The notes under the pieces were generated by a model that did not search any database, was not told the origin of the DNA, and worked only from the letters and a program-made list of their open reading frames with translations. Below are positions 17,951 to 27,367 of a DNA stretch of 64,000 nt, piece by piece. Position numbers and translations under genes: made by a program. The stretch comes from a bacterium. GTDB taxonomy: Bacteria > Pseudomonadota > Alphaproteobacteria > Caulobacterales > Hyphomonadaceae. The stretch's first letter is position 1; each line of letters starts with the position of its first letter. The stretch covers positions 1-64,000 of the forward strand of contig WGML01000010.1 of assembly GCA_016125045.1 (NCBI GenBank), read 5' to 3'.

Positions 17951-18883
17951 ATGAAGCTCATCACTTGCAACGCCAACCGACCCCTCGGCGCCGCCATATC
18001 GGAATACCTGGACGTCAAACTGACCGACACCGAGGTGAAGACGTTCAAGGACCGGGAGGTCTTCGTTCGCGTGAACGAGAATGTCCGGGGCAAGGACGTC
18101 TACGTCATTCAATCTACGTCCGCGCCCGCCAACGACCATCTGATGGAACTGCTCATCACGATCGATGCGCTGGTCCGGGCGAGCGCACACAGGATCACGG
18201 CGGTCATCCCCTATTTCGGCTACGCTCGGCAGGACCGGAAGACCGACGGGCGCACGCCCATTTCCGCAAAGCTCGTGGCGAACCTGATCACGGTTGCGGG
18301 GGCGGACCGCGTTCTCACCGTCGACCTGCATGCCGCGCAGATCCAGGGCTTTTTCGACAAGCCGACGGACAATCTGTTCGCAGGGCCCGTGTTCGAAGAG
18401 GACATCCGCCGCAAATATGACCCCCGCAATCTTGTCGTCGTGTCTCCGGACGTCGGCGGCGTGGTCCGCGCGCGCATGCTGGCGCGTCGGCTCGATTGCG
18501 CCCTCGCCATCGTCGACAAGCGCCGCGAGAAGGCCGGCGAATCCGAAGTCATGAACATCATTGGCGACGTGTCAGGGATGCGTTGCATCCTCGTTGACGA
18601 CATGGCGGACTCGGGCGGCACGCTGGTCAACGCAGCGGACGCGCTGCTCGACAAGGGAGCTAAGGAAGTCGCCGCCTACGTGTCCCACGGCGTGCTCTCG
18701 AACGGAGCTGCGGCCCGCATCGACAAGTCCCGTCTGAAGGAGCTTGTGATCTCCGACACCATCGCTCCGAGCCTATCCGTGCAAGAGTCGAAGAAGATCA
18801 GGACCGTGTCGCTCGCCCCGCTCATCGGGGAGGCCATCCGACGCATCGCCCACGACGAGAGCGTGTCGAAACTCTTCGACTGA
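17951..18883 (+). CDS. prs: Ribose-phosphate pyrophosphokinase (PRPP synthetase)
   Basis: This 310-residue cytosolic enzyme makes PRPP from ribose 5-phosphate and ATP for nucleotide, His, Trp and NAD synthesis. Family motifs are [41 protein letters not shown], the flexible-loop KRREKAGE and the PRPP-binding loop [13 protein letters not shown]. Length and motif spacing are standard for class I enzymes. The ATG follows AGAGGGCTCCAGCC, a reasonable ribosome site. It stands 169 bases after pgeF and is followed closely by a DUF5990 gene. Confidence 0.97.
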   Translation: MKLITCNANRPLGAAISEYLDVKLTDTEVKTFKDREVFVRVNENVRGKDVYVIQSTSAPANDHLMELLITIDALVRASAHRITAVIPYFGYARQDRKTDGRTPISAKLVANLITVAGADRVLTVDLHAAQIQGFFDKPTDNLFAGPVFEEDIRRKYDPRNLVVVSPDVGGVVRARMLARRLDCALAIVDKRREKAGESEVMNIIGDVSGMRCILVDDMADSGGTLVNAADALLDKGAKEVAAYVSHGVLSNGAAARIDKSRLKELVISDTIAPSLSVQESKKIRTVSLAPLIGEAIRRIAHDESVSKLFD

Positions 18884-18889
18884 CCACCC

Positions 18890-19336
18890 ATGGCGAGCGT
18901 CCAGCGAATTGCCGTCCCGATGCGTCTGAGAATCGAGACGCCGGTGGCGGGCGTCGCCTACAGCCTGCAGGACAAATCGGGAGAAGCCATCCAGGCGCAG
19001 GTCGCGTCGGGCGACACGCCGCTGGTCTTCGAGTTCGCCAGCGAAGCCAGTATCCCCGACGGAAAGCCCGCCCCGCGTTTCTTCGGCGCCTTTATCCGCA
19101 GCGAGGGGAAGGAGCGACAATTCGTTTACGTCGCCGTCGGTCAGGTCGCCGGGCAGGCCGCATCTTGCTGGACGCGCCGCATGAAGATCGACATTCATTC
19201 GATTGCCGCCGATGACGTCCACCTGCTGGGGTCGGGTCGCGTGCTCGAAGCCACCGTTTCGGGAACCGGCCCGGATGGGACGCCGGCCTGCGCAACAGTG
19301 AGACCGACACGTGACTGGCGGCGCACCGATCGCTAG
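18890..19336 (+). CDS. DUF5990 family protein
   Basis: This 148-residue protein starts 6 bases after prs, so it is probably co-transcribed. The pattern fits DUF5990: a start with alternating strands, RFFGAFIRSEGKERQFVYVAVG in the middle (in two parts) and the C-terminal GTPACATVRPTRDW. No signal peptide or membrane segment is seen. The function of the family is unknown. There is no clear ribosome site at ATG 18890; an internal ATG at 18920 is possible. Confidence 0.7.
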   Translation: MASVQRIAVPMRLRIETPVAGVAYSLQDKSGEAIQAQVASGDTPLVFEFASEASIPDGKPAPRFFGAFIRSEGKERQFVYVAVGQVAGQAASCWTRRMKIDIHSIAADDVHLLGSGRVLEATVSGTGPDGTPACATVRPTRDWRRTDR

Positions 19337-19345
19337 CAGCCCCGC

Positions 19346-19374
19346 TTGTCCACACCCCCGGCCTTGCGTATAAG
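19346..19374 (+). promoter_or_regulatory. Sigma-70-type promoter for rplY
   Basis: TTGTCC (19346-19351) and TATAAG (19369-19374) are spaced by 17 bases, a strong match to a housekeeping promoter. They lie about 100 bases upstream of rplY. A small hairpin CCGCGA/TCGCGG follows in the leader, at about 19395-19409. Confidence 0.6.
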
Positions 19375-19472
19375 CCCGCCTTCCCCGGAAAGTCCGCGAT
19401 GGTCGCGGGCTGTGTAGTCAGGCTGCCACCGCGACTTCGCGGCGGGCTTCAGGGCGAAACGGAGCATGAATT

Positions 19473-20093
19473 ATGAGCGATATCGTTCTCACCGTCGAAG
19501 TGCGCGAGCGCACGGGCCGCGGCGGAGCAAGAGAAGCCCGACGCCAGGGCATGATCCCGGGTGTGCTGTATGGCGGCGCCCAGGGGCCGGTCTCCATCAA
19601 CCTCGTGAAGCGTGAAGTCAGCAAGGCGCTGCACTCAGGCAAATTCCTGTCGCATGTCGTCCAGATCGACCATCGCGGCGAGAAGCAATCGGTTTTCACG
19701 CAGGACGTCCAGTTTCATCCGGTGACCGACGAGCCCTTCCACATCGACCTGTATCGGGTGAAGGATGATCAGCTGATCAAGGTGGACGTGCCGATCCGGG
19801 TGACCGGCGAAGACGTGTCCCCTGGCATCAAGCGCGGCGGCACCTTGAACCTCGTGCGCCACGAAATCGAACTCATGTGCCCCGCGAACGCGATTCCGGA
19901 GGACATCCATATCGACATCTCGACCGCAGAAATCGGCGACGTGGTCAAAATCTCGATGGTGGCGCTTCCGGCGAAGGTCCGCCCGACCATCACCGATCGC
20001 GACTTCACGATCGCCACGATCCAGGGCCGAGGCGGCAAGGCGGATGTCGAGGACGCGTCGACCGAGGCGACCGAGGACGAACCGAAGGCCTGA
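19473..20093 (+). CDS. rplY: 50S ribosomal protein L25 (CTC/TL5 form)
   Basis: This 206-residue protein is the long, two-domain form of L25. The N-terminal 5S rRNA-binding domain spans about residues 1-95 (TGRGGAREARRQGMIPGVLYGG, in parts) and the C-terminal beta domain follows (VPIRVTGEDVSPGIKRGGTL). The tail is acidic. It binds 5S rRNA in the large subunit. GGAG precedes the ATG. The order rplY-pth-ychF is typical of many proteobacteria, and the strong promoter upstream suits a ribosomal gene. Confidence 0.96.
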   Translation: MSDIVLTVEVRERTGRGGAREARRQGMIPGVLYGGAQGPVSINLVKREVSKALHSGKFLSHVVQIDHRGEKQSVFTQDVQFHPVTDEPFHIDLYRVKDDQLIKVDVPIRVTGEDVSPGIKRGGTLNLVRHEIELMCPANAIPEDIHIDISTAEIGDVVKISMVALPAKVRPTITDRDFTIATIQGRGGKADVEDASTEATEDEPKA

Positions 20094-20113
20094 TATTCGG
20101 GATCGCCTTGATC

Positions 20114-20138
20114 GGGTGCGTCGGCGAACGCCGCACCC
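20114..20138 (+). terminator. Hairpin after rplY, terminator-like
   Basis: GGGTGC (20114-20119) and GCACCC (20133-20138) pair, with an inner GGC/GCC stem around a GAAC tetraloop. It is followed by TCCTTCT rather than a clean T run. It may attenuate transcription between rplY and pth. Confidence 0.4.
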
Positions 20139-20196
20139 TCCTTCTCCGACGGAGCCAAACAGGCTGCGAACCGGTTCTGCAACGGGATGACGCCCG

Positions 20197-20817
20197 ATGC
20201 TTCTCATTACAGGTCTGGGGAACCCCGGAGCGGCCTACGCCGGCCACCGACACAATATCGGCTTTCGCGTGGTCGAGCGGATCGCCGACGTGCATGGTTT
20301 TGGCCCTTGGCGTTCGCGGTTTCTGGGACTGGCCAGCGAAGGGGCCGTCCCCTCCCTTTCCGGCGATCGCGTAAAGGTGCTGCTGCTGAAGCCGCAGACC
20401 TACATGAACGAGAGCGGCCGGTCGGTTGGCGAGGCGATGAGCTTCTTCAAGCTGTCACCCTCGGCGGTGGTGGCCTTTTATGACGAACTCGACCTCGCCC
20501 CGGGCCGTTTCCGGATGAAGACCGGCGGCGGAGCGGCGGGCCACAACGGCGTGCGGTCCATCATTGCGCAAGCCTCGCCGGATGTGCGCCGCGCCCGGCT
20601 GGGCATCGGACATCCCGGCGACAAGGACAAGGTGCTGGCTCACGTGCTCTCGGATTTTGCGAAGGCGGACGAGCCCTGGGTGAGAGCGCTCTGTGATGCA
20701 TGCGCGCGAGCGCTCCCCATGCTGGTTTCCGGTGAGGACGAGAAATATCAGGCGGAAGTCATGCGCCTTGCGCCCGCTCCGAAGGGCGATCCGAGACAAA
20801 ACGCGGCGAAGGAGTGA
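20197..20817 (+). CDS. pth: Peptidyl-tRNA hydrolase
   Basis: This 206-residue cytosolic enzyme releases peptides from stalled peptidyl-tRNA. Motifs are LITGLGNPG at the start, the catalytic His in GHRHNIGFRVVE, KPQTYMNESGRSVGE, FYDELDLAPGRFRMK and GGGAAGHNGVRSI. The size is typical. It follows rplY by 103 bases and precedes ychF by 85, keeping the common rplY-pth-ychF order. Confidence 0.96.
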   Translation: MLLITGLGNPGAAYAGHRHNIGFRVVERIADVHGFGPWRSRFLGLASEGAVPSLSGDRVKVLLLKPQTYMNESGRSVGEAMSFFKLSPSAVVAFYDELDLAPGRFRMKTGGGAAGHNGVRSIIAQASPDVRRARLGIGHPGDKDKVLAHVLSDFAKADEPWVRALCDACARALPMLVSGEDEKYQAEVMRLAPAPKGDPRQNAAKE

Positions 20818-20902
20818 CCACGCCGGTCGCGCGCCCGTGCCCATAGCCCCGCGCGGCCGAAGCCGCTAAGAGCCAGTTTTCACAGTCAGGTCGGAATCAG
20901 AC

Positions 20903-22000
20903 ATGGGCTTCAAATGTGGGATTGTCGGCCTGCCGAACGTGGGCAAATCGACCCTTTTCAACGCGCTGACTCGTACCGCCGCGGCGCAGGCTGCGAACTA
21001 TCCGTTCTGCACGATCGAACCGAATGTCGGCGATGTCGCGGTGCCTGAACCGCGCCTCCCGGTGCTCGCGAAGATTGCGGGATCGAAGGACATCATTCCG
21101 GCCCGGATGAGCTTCGTCGACATCGCCGGCCTCGTGAAAGGCGCATCACAAGGCGAGGGCCTCGGCAACCAGTTTCTCGCCAACATCCGCGAGTGCGATG
21201 CTGTGGCTTATGTTCTGCGCTGCTTCGAGGACGACGACATCACCCATGTTTCAGGCAAGATCGACCCGCGGGCGGACTATGAGGTCGTCGAAACAGAGTT
21301 GATGCTGGCGGATCTTGAAAGCCTGGAGAAACGCCGCGCCAACGTCGAAAAGAAGGCCAAGGGAGGCGACAAGGATGCAAGACTCACCCTCTCCCTGATT
21401 GACCTCGCTCTCACCGAACTGAGCGCCGGAAGGCCGGCCCGACGGGCGAAAGTGGCGGCCGAAGATCAGCGCGCTTGGCGCATGCTCCAGCTTCTGACCG
21501 CCAAGCCGGTCATGTTCATCTGCAATGTCGACGAAGCGTCGGCGGCTTCGGGTAATGCCTGGTCCCGCGCCGTGTCCGAGCAGGCGCTCGCGGAAGGGGC
21601 GCCGGCGGTCGTCATCTCGGCGCGCATCGAGAGCGAGATTGCGGTGCTCGCAGACGATGAGCAGCGCGAATTCCTGGAGTCGCTTGGCCTGGAGGAACCG
21701 GGCCTCAACCGGGCGATCGCGGCGGGCTACACGCTGCTCGGCCTCATGACCTATTTCACGGTCGGCCCCAAGGAAGCACGCGCCTGGACGATCCGCGAGG
21801 GCACAACCGCTCCGCAGGCCGCAGGCGTGATCCATGGCGATTTTGAGCGCGGCTTCATCAAGGCAGAGACCATCGCATACGACGATTATGTGCGCTTCAA
21901 GGGCGAGGCGGGCGCCAAGGAAGCCGGCAAGGCGCGCCAGGAAGGGAAGGATTACATCGTCAAGGACGGCGATGTGATGCATTTCCGCTTCAACGTGTAA
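20903..22000 (+). CDS. ychF: Redox-regulated ATPase YchF (Obg-family)
   Basis: This 365-residue P-loop protein has the YchF G1 motif [14 protein letters not shown], switch region [21 protein letters not shown], the NVDE variant of NKxD (FICNVDEAS) and a C-terminal TGS domain ([20 protein letters not shown], in parts). YchF prefers ATP over GTP and acts in translation-linked stress control. Length is standard. It closes the rplY-pth-ychF group; 203 bases without a clear gene follow. Confidence 0.97.
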   Translation: MGFKCGIVGLPNVGKSTLFNALTRTAAAQAANYPFCTIEPNVGDVAVPEPRLPVLAKIAGSKDIIPARMSFVDIAGLVKGASQGEGLGNQFLANIRECDAVAYVLRCFEDDDITHVSGKIDPRADYEVVETELMLADLESLEKRRANVEKKAKGGDKDARLTLSLIDLALTELSAGRPARRAKVAAEDQRAWRMLQLLTAKPVMFICNVDEASAASGNAWSRAVSEQALAEGAPAVVISARIESEIAVLADDEQREFLESLGLEEPGLNRAIAAGYTLLGLMTYFTVGPKEARAWTIREGTTAPQAAGVIHGDFERGFIKAETIAYDDYVRFKGEAGAKEAGKARQEGKDYIVKDGDVMHFRFNV

Positions 22001-22203
22001 AGCTGAGCCTGGGCGCTCATCCCGACCGCGTCTTCACCCCCCCGGAACAGCGCGCGGACGCCGCCTTCGCGAGGTGTCGCCGTGTTGTCGATGTCGGCGG
22101 CCGATCGCCGCGCAAGAGAACTCTCGGACGAATTTCTCATCGACCCCGGCTGGAAATCGGCTAGGCCAAACTCGCTCTCCACTTCCGCGCGGATATCGCT
22201 CTC

Positions 22204-23451
22204 GTGTCACCTCCAGACGCCTCTTCTAATGAACCGACGACGCGACAGAAGCTCGGGCTCGTCGAGTTCGTCGCGATGACCGCCGCCCTCATGGCGATGA
22301 ACGCGCTTGCAATCGACATCATGTTGCCGGCGCTCGGCGACATCTCCGCCGATTTTGGGCTCATCAACGAAAATGATCGCCAGCTGGTGATTGTGCTCTA
22401 CATGCTGGGGTTCGGCGTCTCCCAGCTGTTCTGGGGCCCCTTGAGCGACCGCTTCGGGCGCAGGCCGATCCTCCGCTACACGCTGCTTGGCTACGCTGCG
22501 GCCGGCATGGCCTGCGTCTTCGCCCCGAATTTCGAGACCATGCTGTTGGCGCGGGTCGTCCAGGGCATGTTCGCGGGAGCAAGCCGCGTCATCGCTGTCG
22601 CCGCCGCGCGCGACCTCTATTCCGGACGGCGGATGGCGCAAGTGATGTCGCTTGTCATGATCGTCTTCATGGCGGCCCCCATCCTCGCCCCATCCATCGG
22701 ACAGGCGATCCTGTTCATCGCGCCTTGGCGGGCGATCTTCTGGGTGCTGGCGGGCTTTGGCGTGATCATGTTCGTCTGGTGCCTCTTCCGCCTGCCGGAG
22801 ACGCTGCCGCTCGACCGACGCGCATCGATCAGGCCTGCGGCCATAATCGGGAACTACTGGCGCGTCCTCTCCTTCCCGGAGACGCGCGGCTATATGGCGG
22901 CGATGCTGTTCAACTTCGCCGGCCTGTTCGCCTACATCTCGTCGTCGCAGCAGGTGTTCACGGAAACCTATCCCACCGGCGCGACCTATACGCTCTGGTT
23001 TGCGGGCATCGCCGGTGCGATGAGCGCGGCGAATCTCCTGAACTCGCGGATTGTCATGCGAATGGGGATGCGCCGGGTCTCCCATACCGGCCTCATCCTC
23101 CTGTGCGCGGCGACGGCGGGGCTGACCTTGCTGTCGCTTGCCGGACCGATCGGGTTTCCGGTGTTCTACGGGCTGACGCTTGCGTCCTTTTTCGCCATCG
23201 GGCTTCAGGGGCCGAACTTCAACGCGATCATGATGGAGCCGCTCGGGTCGCTCGCCGGATCAGGGGCCGCGCTTTCCGGTTTTGTCACCTCCGCCGGCGC
23301 CGCGCTCATCGGGGGTGTGGTCGCGCGGGGGTATGACGGCACGGTCAATCCGATTGTCGGTGGACAATTCGTGCTCGCTTTGCTCGTTCTTGGGATCGTT
23401 CTGGTCACCGAGGGAGGGAAACTGATGCGCTCACATGAGGATCGATCCTGA
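22204..23451 (+). CDS. Bcr/CflA-type MFS multidrug transporter
   Basis: This 415-residue inner-membrane protein has 12 predicted helices and the MFS motif A variant GPLSDRFGRRPILRYTLLG between helices 2 and 3. DIMLPALGDISADFG near the start is typical of the Bcr/CflA drug:H+ antiporter group. The start is GTG 22204. The natural substrate cannot be told from sequence. A LysE-type exporter follows after 52 bases on the same strand; the two may be co-transcribed but are unrelated in family. Confidence 0.9.
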   Translation: MSPPDASSNEPTTRQKLGLVEFVAMTAALMAMNALAIDIMLPALGDISADFGLINENDRQLVIVLYMLGFGVSQLFWGPLSDRFGRRPILRYTLLGYAAAGMACVFAPNFETMLLARVVQGMFAGASRVIAVAAARDLYSGRRMAQVMSLVMIVFMAAPILAPSIGQAILFIAPWRAIFWVLAGFGVIMFVWCLFRLPETLPLDRRASIRPAAIIGNYWRVLSFPETRGYMAAMLFNFAGLFAYISSSQQVFTETYPTGATYTLWFAGIAGAMSAANLLNSRIVMRMGMRRVSHTGLILLCAATAGLTLLSLAGPIGFPVFYGLTLASFFAIGLQGPNFNAIMMEPLGSLAGSGAALSGFVTSAGAALIGGVVARGYDGTVNPIVGGQFVLALLVLGIVLVTEGGKLMRSHEDRS

Positions 23452-23503
23452 TCGCCGGCGCCGCCCCGCGCCGGCGTGCGACCTTGATTGAGGAGCCTGT
23501 TCG

Positions 23504-24103
23504 ATGACGGACATTCTGGGCTTCCTCGTCGCCGCCTTGATCATCGAGCTGACGCCGGGCCCGAACATGACCTGGCTCGCAATCCTCGCGGCCACCCGCG
23601 GACGCACCGCCGCACTGTCAGCCGTCGCTGGCGTGGCGCTGGGGCTCGCCCTGCTCGGCGGGTTGGCGGCGCTCGGCCTCGCGGCGATCGTTGCAACCAC
23701 CCCGCTGCTCTGGGAAGCGCTTCGCTGGCTTGGAGCCGCCTATCTTCTATGGCTCGCGTGGGAGACATGGACCGGCCCCACCGAATCCACCGCTGAAGCG
23801 GGCGACGTCCTGCACGGCTTCCGTCGCGGATTGATCGTCAACGCGCTCAATCCCAAGGCCGCGGCGGTGTTTCTCACCCTTATCCCGCGACATGTCAGCG
23901 AGCCGGCGCACTGGGCGTCGTTGTTTGCGGCGGCGATGGTGTATGTGGCGGTCGCAACCCTCATCCACGCACTCATCGTCGCTTTCGCGTCGAACCTGCA
24001 TGGCCTGTTCAAGGACCCGCTCCTCGGCCGTCGCCTGCGGATCGGTTTCGCGCTCGCCTTGATCGGTGTGGCGGTGTGGTCCCTGTTCAGCACCGCCCGT
24101 TGA
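23504..24103 (+). CDS. LysE/RhtB family amino-acid exporter
   Basis: This 199-residue membrane protein carries the LysE/RhtB start (LIIELTPGPNMTWLAILAA), the LGAAYLLWLAWETW segment and GLIVNALNPKAAAVFLTLIP, all family marks. Six helices are expected. AGGAG precedes ATG 23504. Members export amino acids or homoserine lactone-like compounds; the substrate here is unknown. It ends 18 bases from the convergent rlmJ gene. Confidence 0.9.
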   Translation: MTDILGFLVAALIIELTPGPNMTWLAILAATRGRTAALSAVAGVALGLALLGGLAALGLAAIVATTPLLWEALRWLGAAYLLWLAWETWTGPTESTAEAGDVLHGFRRGLIVNALNPKAAAVFLTLIPRHVSEPAHWASLFAAAMVYVAVATLIHALIVAFASNLHGLFKDPLLGRRLRIGFALALIGVAVWSLFSTAR

Positions 24104-24121
24104 GGCTGTGACCCGGTCCTT

Positions 24122-25000
24122 TCATCGGGGATGCTCGACGCGCCAGCCGGCGTCGTCCGATTGCCGCAACAGGTCTGTCAGCCAAGGAAGCAGTCCGCGA
24201 AGGTCCGCCTCCAGACCGAAGGGCGCGTTGATCACGAGAAGCCCCGCACCTGCGAGTTTTCCGGGCCCGGGCGCGCGCACCCAATGATCCACCGCAATGA
24301 TCTTCTCAGCCGCGACACCGCCCGAACCCGCGAGCCAGCCTGCGAGATCCCGATCAAACGCCTCGACGTCCGCAAGCGCCTTCAACGGCCGCCAAAACAG
24401 GTAACGACCCTCAGGCCAGCGGCGCAACGCCCGGTGCGCCGCCTCGATCATCGCCTTGAACTCGTCGCGGTTTTCAAACGGAGGGTCGACGATCACGAGG
24501 CCGCGGCGTTCCGGCGGCGGAAGATAGGCCGCAAGCGCCCCGTAGCCGTCACGCTCCTCGACACTCCAGCGCGGCCCGCCGTCGAAGGGCGATTTCAACG
24601 TTTCCCTCAAGGTTTCCGCGTCTTGCGGATGAAGCTCACACATCTGCAGCCGGTCGATCGACCTCATGAGCATGCGGGCGATCAGCGGCGAACCGGGATA
24701 GCGCGCAAGCTCTCCGCTCGGGTTGAGCGCCCGCAGAACGCCCATCAAGGGCGCCAGCCCCGGAAGCGCCTCCGGCGGCGCGCGGCCGGCCTCCTCCCAA
24801 AGCCGCAACACACCGTCGCGCCATTCGGGACTCCGCCGGGCCTCATCGCTCGCAAGGTCGTAGACGCCAACCCCGGCATGCGTGTCGACGACCCGAAAGG
24901 GCGTGGGCTTCTCGGTCATCCCGACGACGCAGCGGGCGAACACCGCGTGCTTCACGACGTCGGCGAAATTGCCGGCATGGAAGGCGTGACGATAATTCAT
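24122..25000 (-). CDS. rlmJ: 23S rRNA (adenine2030-N6)-methyltransferase
   Basis: This 292-residue enzyme methylates A2030 of 23S rRNA. It begins MNYRHAFHAGNFADVVKHAV, the characteristic RlmJ N-terminus, has a SAM motif near VVDTHAGVGVYDL and the catalytic DPPFE (GLVIVDPPFENRDEF). Length matches the family (about 280). It is encoded alone on this strand, upstream of LysE (convergent). Confidence 0.94.
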   Translation of the reverse strand: MNYRHAFHAGNFADVVKHAVFARCVVGMTEKPTPFRVVDTHAGVGVYDLASDEARRSPEWRDGVLRLWEEAGRAPPEALPGLAPLMGVLRALNPSGELARYPGSPLIARMLMRSIDRLQMCELHPQDAETLRETLKSPFDGGPRWSVEERDGYGALAAYLPPPERRGLVIVDPPFENRDEFKAMIEAAHRALRRWPEGRYLFWRPLKALADVEAFDRDLAGWLAGSGGVAAEKIIAVDHWVRAPGPGKLAGAGLLVINAPFGLEADLRGLLPWLTDLLRQSDDAGWRVEHPR

Positions 25001-25053
25001 GGCTTGATCTCAACACCCCGGCGGCGGTCGTCTCGTCCGCCCAAGGCCCTCGT

Positions 25054-25806
25054 CTAGTCCTTGAAACCCGGATCGGGATGGATCGGCGGCAGGCGCCCGA
25101 CAAGATCGTTGACCCCCCCAAGCCCCTGCACCCCCGACTGCATGGAGCGCCCGCGCCGGACCCCGCCGGAACTCGGCAGCGTCCCGCCTGGCGGCGCGTC
25201 CGGGCCTCCCCCCATGTGAAACGGCGCGGACGTCGCGAACTCGCTCGCGTCCACGTCTTCCGCGCCAATCCACTGGTCCGGATTGTAGCGCAGATAGGCT
25301 CCGATCGGCGGACAATCCGCCCGTCGACGCAACTGAATGTCCTCGCAGGCGGCCTGACCGAGCATCCGCCGCAGCCGCTCGTCATCTATCCCGGTGGGGG
25401 ACGTCGCCCCCGGCTGTCGCGACGGACCAATGTTCACCGCCGCCGGGTCACCGCCAGGCTCCGACCGCTCCTCGCCTCGCCCGGTTTCGTCGATCCGCGG
25501 CAGGGCTGGCGCCGGCGGTGCGGCGGGAACGCGTTCGCGCGGCTCGTTCTCCGGTCGGGCGGCCGCCCGTGGCGGAACATAAGTCGCGCTCTCGATCCTC
25601 GTCAGATCGGGCGCGGGCGCACGCTCGAAGACCACGTTGACCGTCGACAGGTCTTCAAGATCGGGAAACCGCGTCGCATGCCCGGCGACCGACATCGATA
25701 CCGCGAGGAACAATAAGGCGTTCACCGCGACAGAAGCGCCGGGAGCGATGAGCCTCGCCGCGCGCGTGCCGCTCGCCCGGTCCCGAAGGTCGAGAAGACT
25801 TCGCAC
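25054..25806 (-). CDS. Membrane-anchored proline-rich protein of unknown function
   Basis: I do not recognise this 250-residue protein. It starts at GTG 25806 and has one N-terminal membrane segment (VAVNALLFLAVSMSVAG), then a proline- and charge-rich stretch with a TonB-like look (VFERAPAPDL, AAPPAPALPRIDE), and a C-terminal part with two cysteines (QAACEDIQLRRRADCPP) and glycine-rich sequence. The layout, a cytoplasmic start, one helix and a long periplasmic domain, resembles TonB or other envelope-spanning linkers, but no TonB C-terminal domain is present. It lies between rlmJ and clpP on the same strand. Confidence 0.65.
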   Translation of the reverse strand: MRSLLDLRDRASGTRAARLIAPGASVAVNALLFLAVSMSVAGHATRFPDLEDLSTVNVVFERAPAPDLTRIESATYVPPRAAARPENEPRERVPAAPPAPALPRIDETGRGEERSEPGGDPAAVNIGPSRQPGATSPTGIDDERLRRMLGQAACEDIQLRRRADCPPIGAYLRYNPDQWIGAEDVDASEFATSAPFHMGGGPDAPPGGTLPSSGGVRRGRSMQSGVQGLGGVNDLVGRLPPIHPDPGFKD

Positions 25807-25852
25807 CTGCGCCTCCCGTTTTCGCGCTGCGCTGGGCGACCCCGGTTGAACC

Positions 25853-26455
25853 TTAGCCGATTTCCTTCTGCGACGTCACGATCTTGCCGACGAGACCGTA
25901 CTCCACCGCGTCGGCGGCCTGCATCCAGTAGTCCCGATCGGTGTCCTTCTTGATCCGCTCTAGCGGCTGGCCGGTTGCTTCCGCGAAGATCTTGTTGAGC
26001 CGCTCACGCATGCGAATGATTTCACGCGCCTGAATCTCAACGTCCGAGGCTTGCCCGCCTACGCCGCCACGAGGTTCGTGAAGCAGAAACCGCGTGTTGG
26101 GAAGCGCGTACCGGTTCTCGCGTTTGGCCGCCGCGTAAATGAGCGCACCGGCGGAAGCGACCCATCCCGTTCCAAGGATACGAACGGGCGCCCAGACGAA
26201 CCTGATCATATCGTGGATCATGTCGCCGCTTTCGACGTGGCCCCCGGGTGAGGACAGAACGACGAGGATCGGCTTGTCGCTGACCGCCGAATACGCAAGC
26301 AATTGCTGGCTCACGGCCTTCGCCTGCTTGTCATTGATCTCGCCAGTGAGAAGAATGGTGCGCGCCTCGAACAGCGCCTTCTCGAGCAACGAACCCGGAG
26401 CTTCGTCCTTCCCCTTGGCGGGGGCGTCGTCGTCATCGTCCAATCGAATCGTCAT
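25853..26455 (-). CDS. clpP: ClpP-family ATP-dependent protease subunit (non-canonical)
   Basis: This 200-residue protein has an intact ClpP catalytic triad: Ser in GWVASAGALIYAAAK, His in TRFLLHEPRGG and Asp in KKDTDRDYWM. LVVLSSPGGHVESGDMIHDM matches the family. It differs from the canonical alphaproteobacterial ClpP1 (which has QAASMGSLLLAAGE and MVHQP) and starts with an acidic tail (DDDDDA). It probably forms a second ClpP ring in the cytosol and may work with a Clp ATPase encoded elsewhere; no clpX or clpA lies here. The main clpP-clpX-lon locus is not in this window. Confidence 0.88.
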   Translation of the reverse strand: MTIRLDDDDDAPAKGKDEAPGSLLEKALFEARTILLTGEINDKQAKAVSQQLLAYSAVSDKPILVVLSSPGGHVESGDMIHDMIRFVWAPVRILGTGWVASAGALIYAAAKRENRYALPNTRFLLHEPRGGVGGQASDVEIQAREIIRMRERLNKIFAEATGQPLERIKKDTDRDYWMQAADAVEYGLVGKIVTSQKEIG

Positions 26456-26521
26456 TTCGGCTCCAGTGCAGACAGACTGACTACGTGGCGGCGCGAACTC
26501 GCCGGGTCAATGGGTTAGTCC

Positions 26522-27169
26522 TCAAGCGCGATCGACACGAGCGAGCGCGGTGGCTTCCATCATCGCCAGACGCACCCATTCCGCCATCGCTTCTTCGGCG
26601 AAGATCGCTTGGATGTAGCGCGCAGCTGAGTCGCTTCTCGGGATAGCGTAGGTTTCAAACCGGGTCGCGGCGGGCGCGTACATGGCGTCCGCGATCGACC
26701 AGTCTCCGAAGAGAAACGGGCCGCCGCTCGCCTGCAACTCCTCCTGCCAGAGCGCATCCATCGCCCGTGCATCGCGCAACCCCGCCTCCGTCATGCGGCC
26801 GCAATCTGATCTGCGCCGCAGATTCATGGGCGCCTCACGACGAAGATCAGGGAAACCGGAGTGCATGATGGCCGCGAACGATCGGGCGCGTGCGCGAGCG
26901 ATCGGGTCGGAAGGCCACAATGCCGGGGCCTGTTCGGCCGCCCATTCGCAGATCGCGAGGCTCTCGGCGATGCGCACCGCCCCGAGGTGAAGCACCGGAA
27001 CGCGGCCTGTCGGAGAAATCGCCTGAAACGCCGGCGCGCCGCCGCCCTCGTCAGGCAGGCTGACAACCGTCTCATCGAACGCGACGCCGCCGCGCCTGAG
27101 CGCCAGCCACGGACGAAGCGACCAGGAAGAGTAGTTGCGATCTCCGATATAAAGATGCGGCCTCGTCAC
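26522..27169 (-). CDS. Glutathione S-transferase family protein
   Basis: This protein of about 215 residues has a thioredoxin-like N-terminal domain (HLYIGDRNYSSWSLRPWLAL, with the SSW motif of zeta/tau-like bacterial GSTs), SPTGRVPVLHLG with the cis-Pro, AESLAICEW, and a helical C-terminal domain (FLFGDWSIADAMYAP). GTG 27169 gives the normal family start and has GGAG eight bases upstream; ATG 27202 would add 11 residues. It is divergent from the symporter gene. Substrate unknown; a detoxification or isomerase role is possible. Confidence 0.87.
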   Translation of the reverse strand: MTRPHLYIGDRNYSSWSLRPWLALRRGGVAFDETVVSLPDEGGGAPAFQAISPTGRVPVLHLGAVRIAESLAICEWAAEQAPALWPSDPIARARARSFAAIMHSGFPDLRREAPMNLRRRSDCGRMTEAGLRDARAMDALWQEELQASGGPFLFGDWSIADAMYAPAATRFETYAIPRSDSAARYIQAIFAEEAMAEWVRLAMMEATALARVDRA

Positions 27170-27367
27170 TCGCCCTGCTCCATCGCCTTCCAGACGGTCC
27201 ATCAAACAGCCGTTTCCGGCGGCCGGGAGCGCCTGCCGCTTGCGCGGCGCCTGTCCATACGCCCGCCCTCCACGGGCAATCAAGCGCTTGCCCCGGCCAG
27301 CGGGGCTTCCGTTGTTGCAGCCCGCTCCCGGCGCGCCCATAAAGCATGCGAAACAGGAGGCTGCTTC

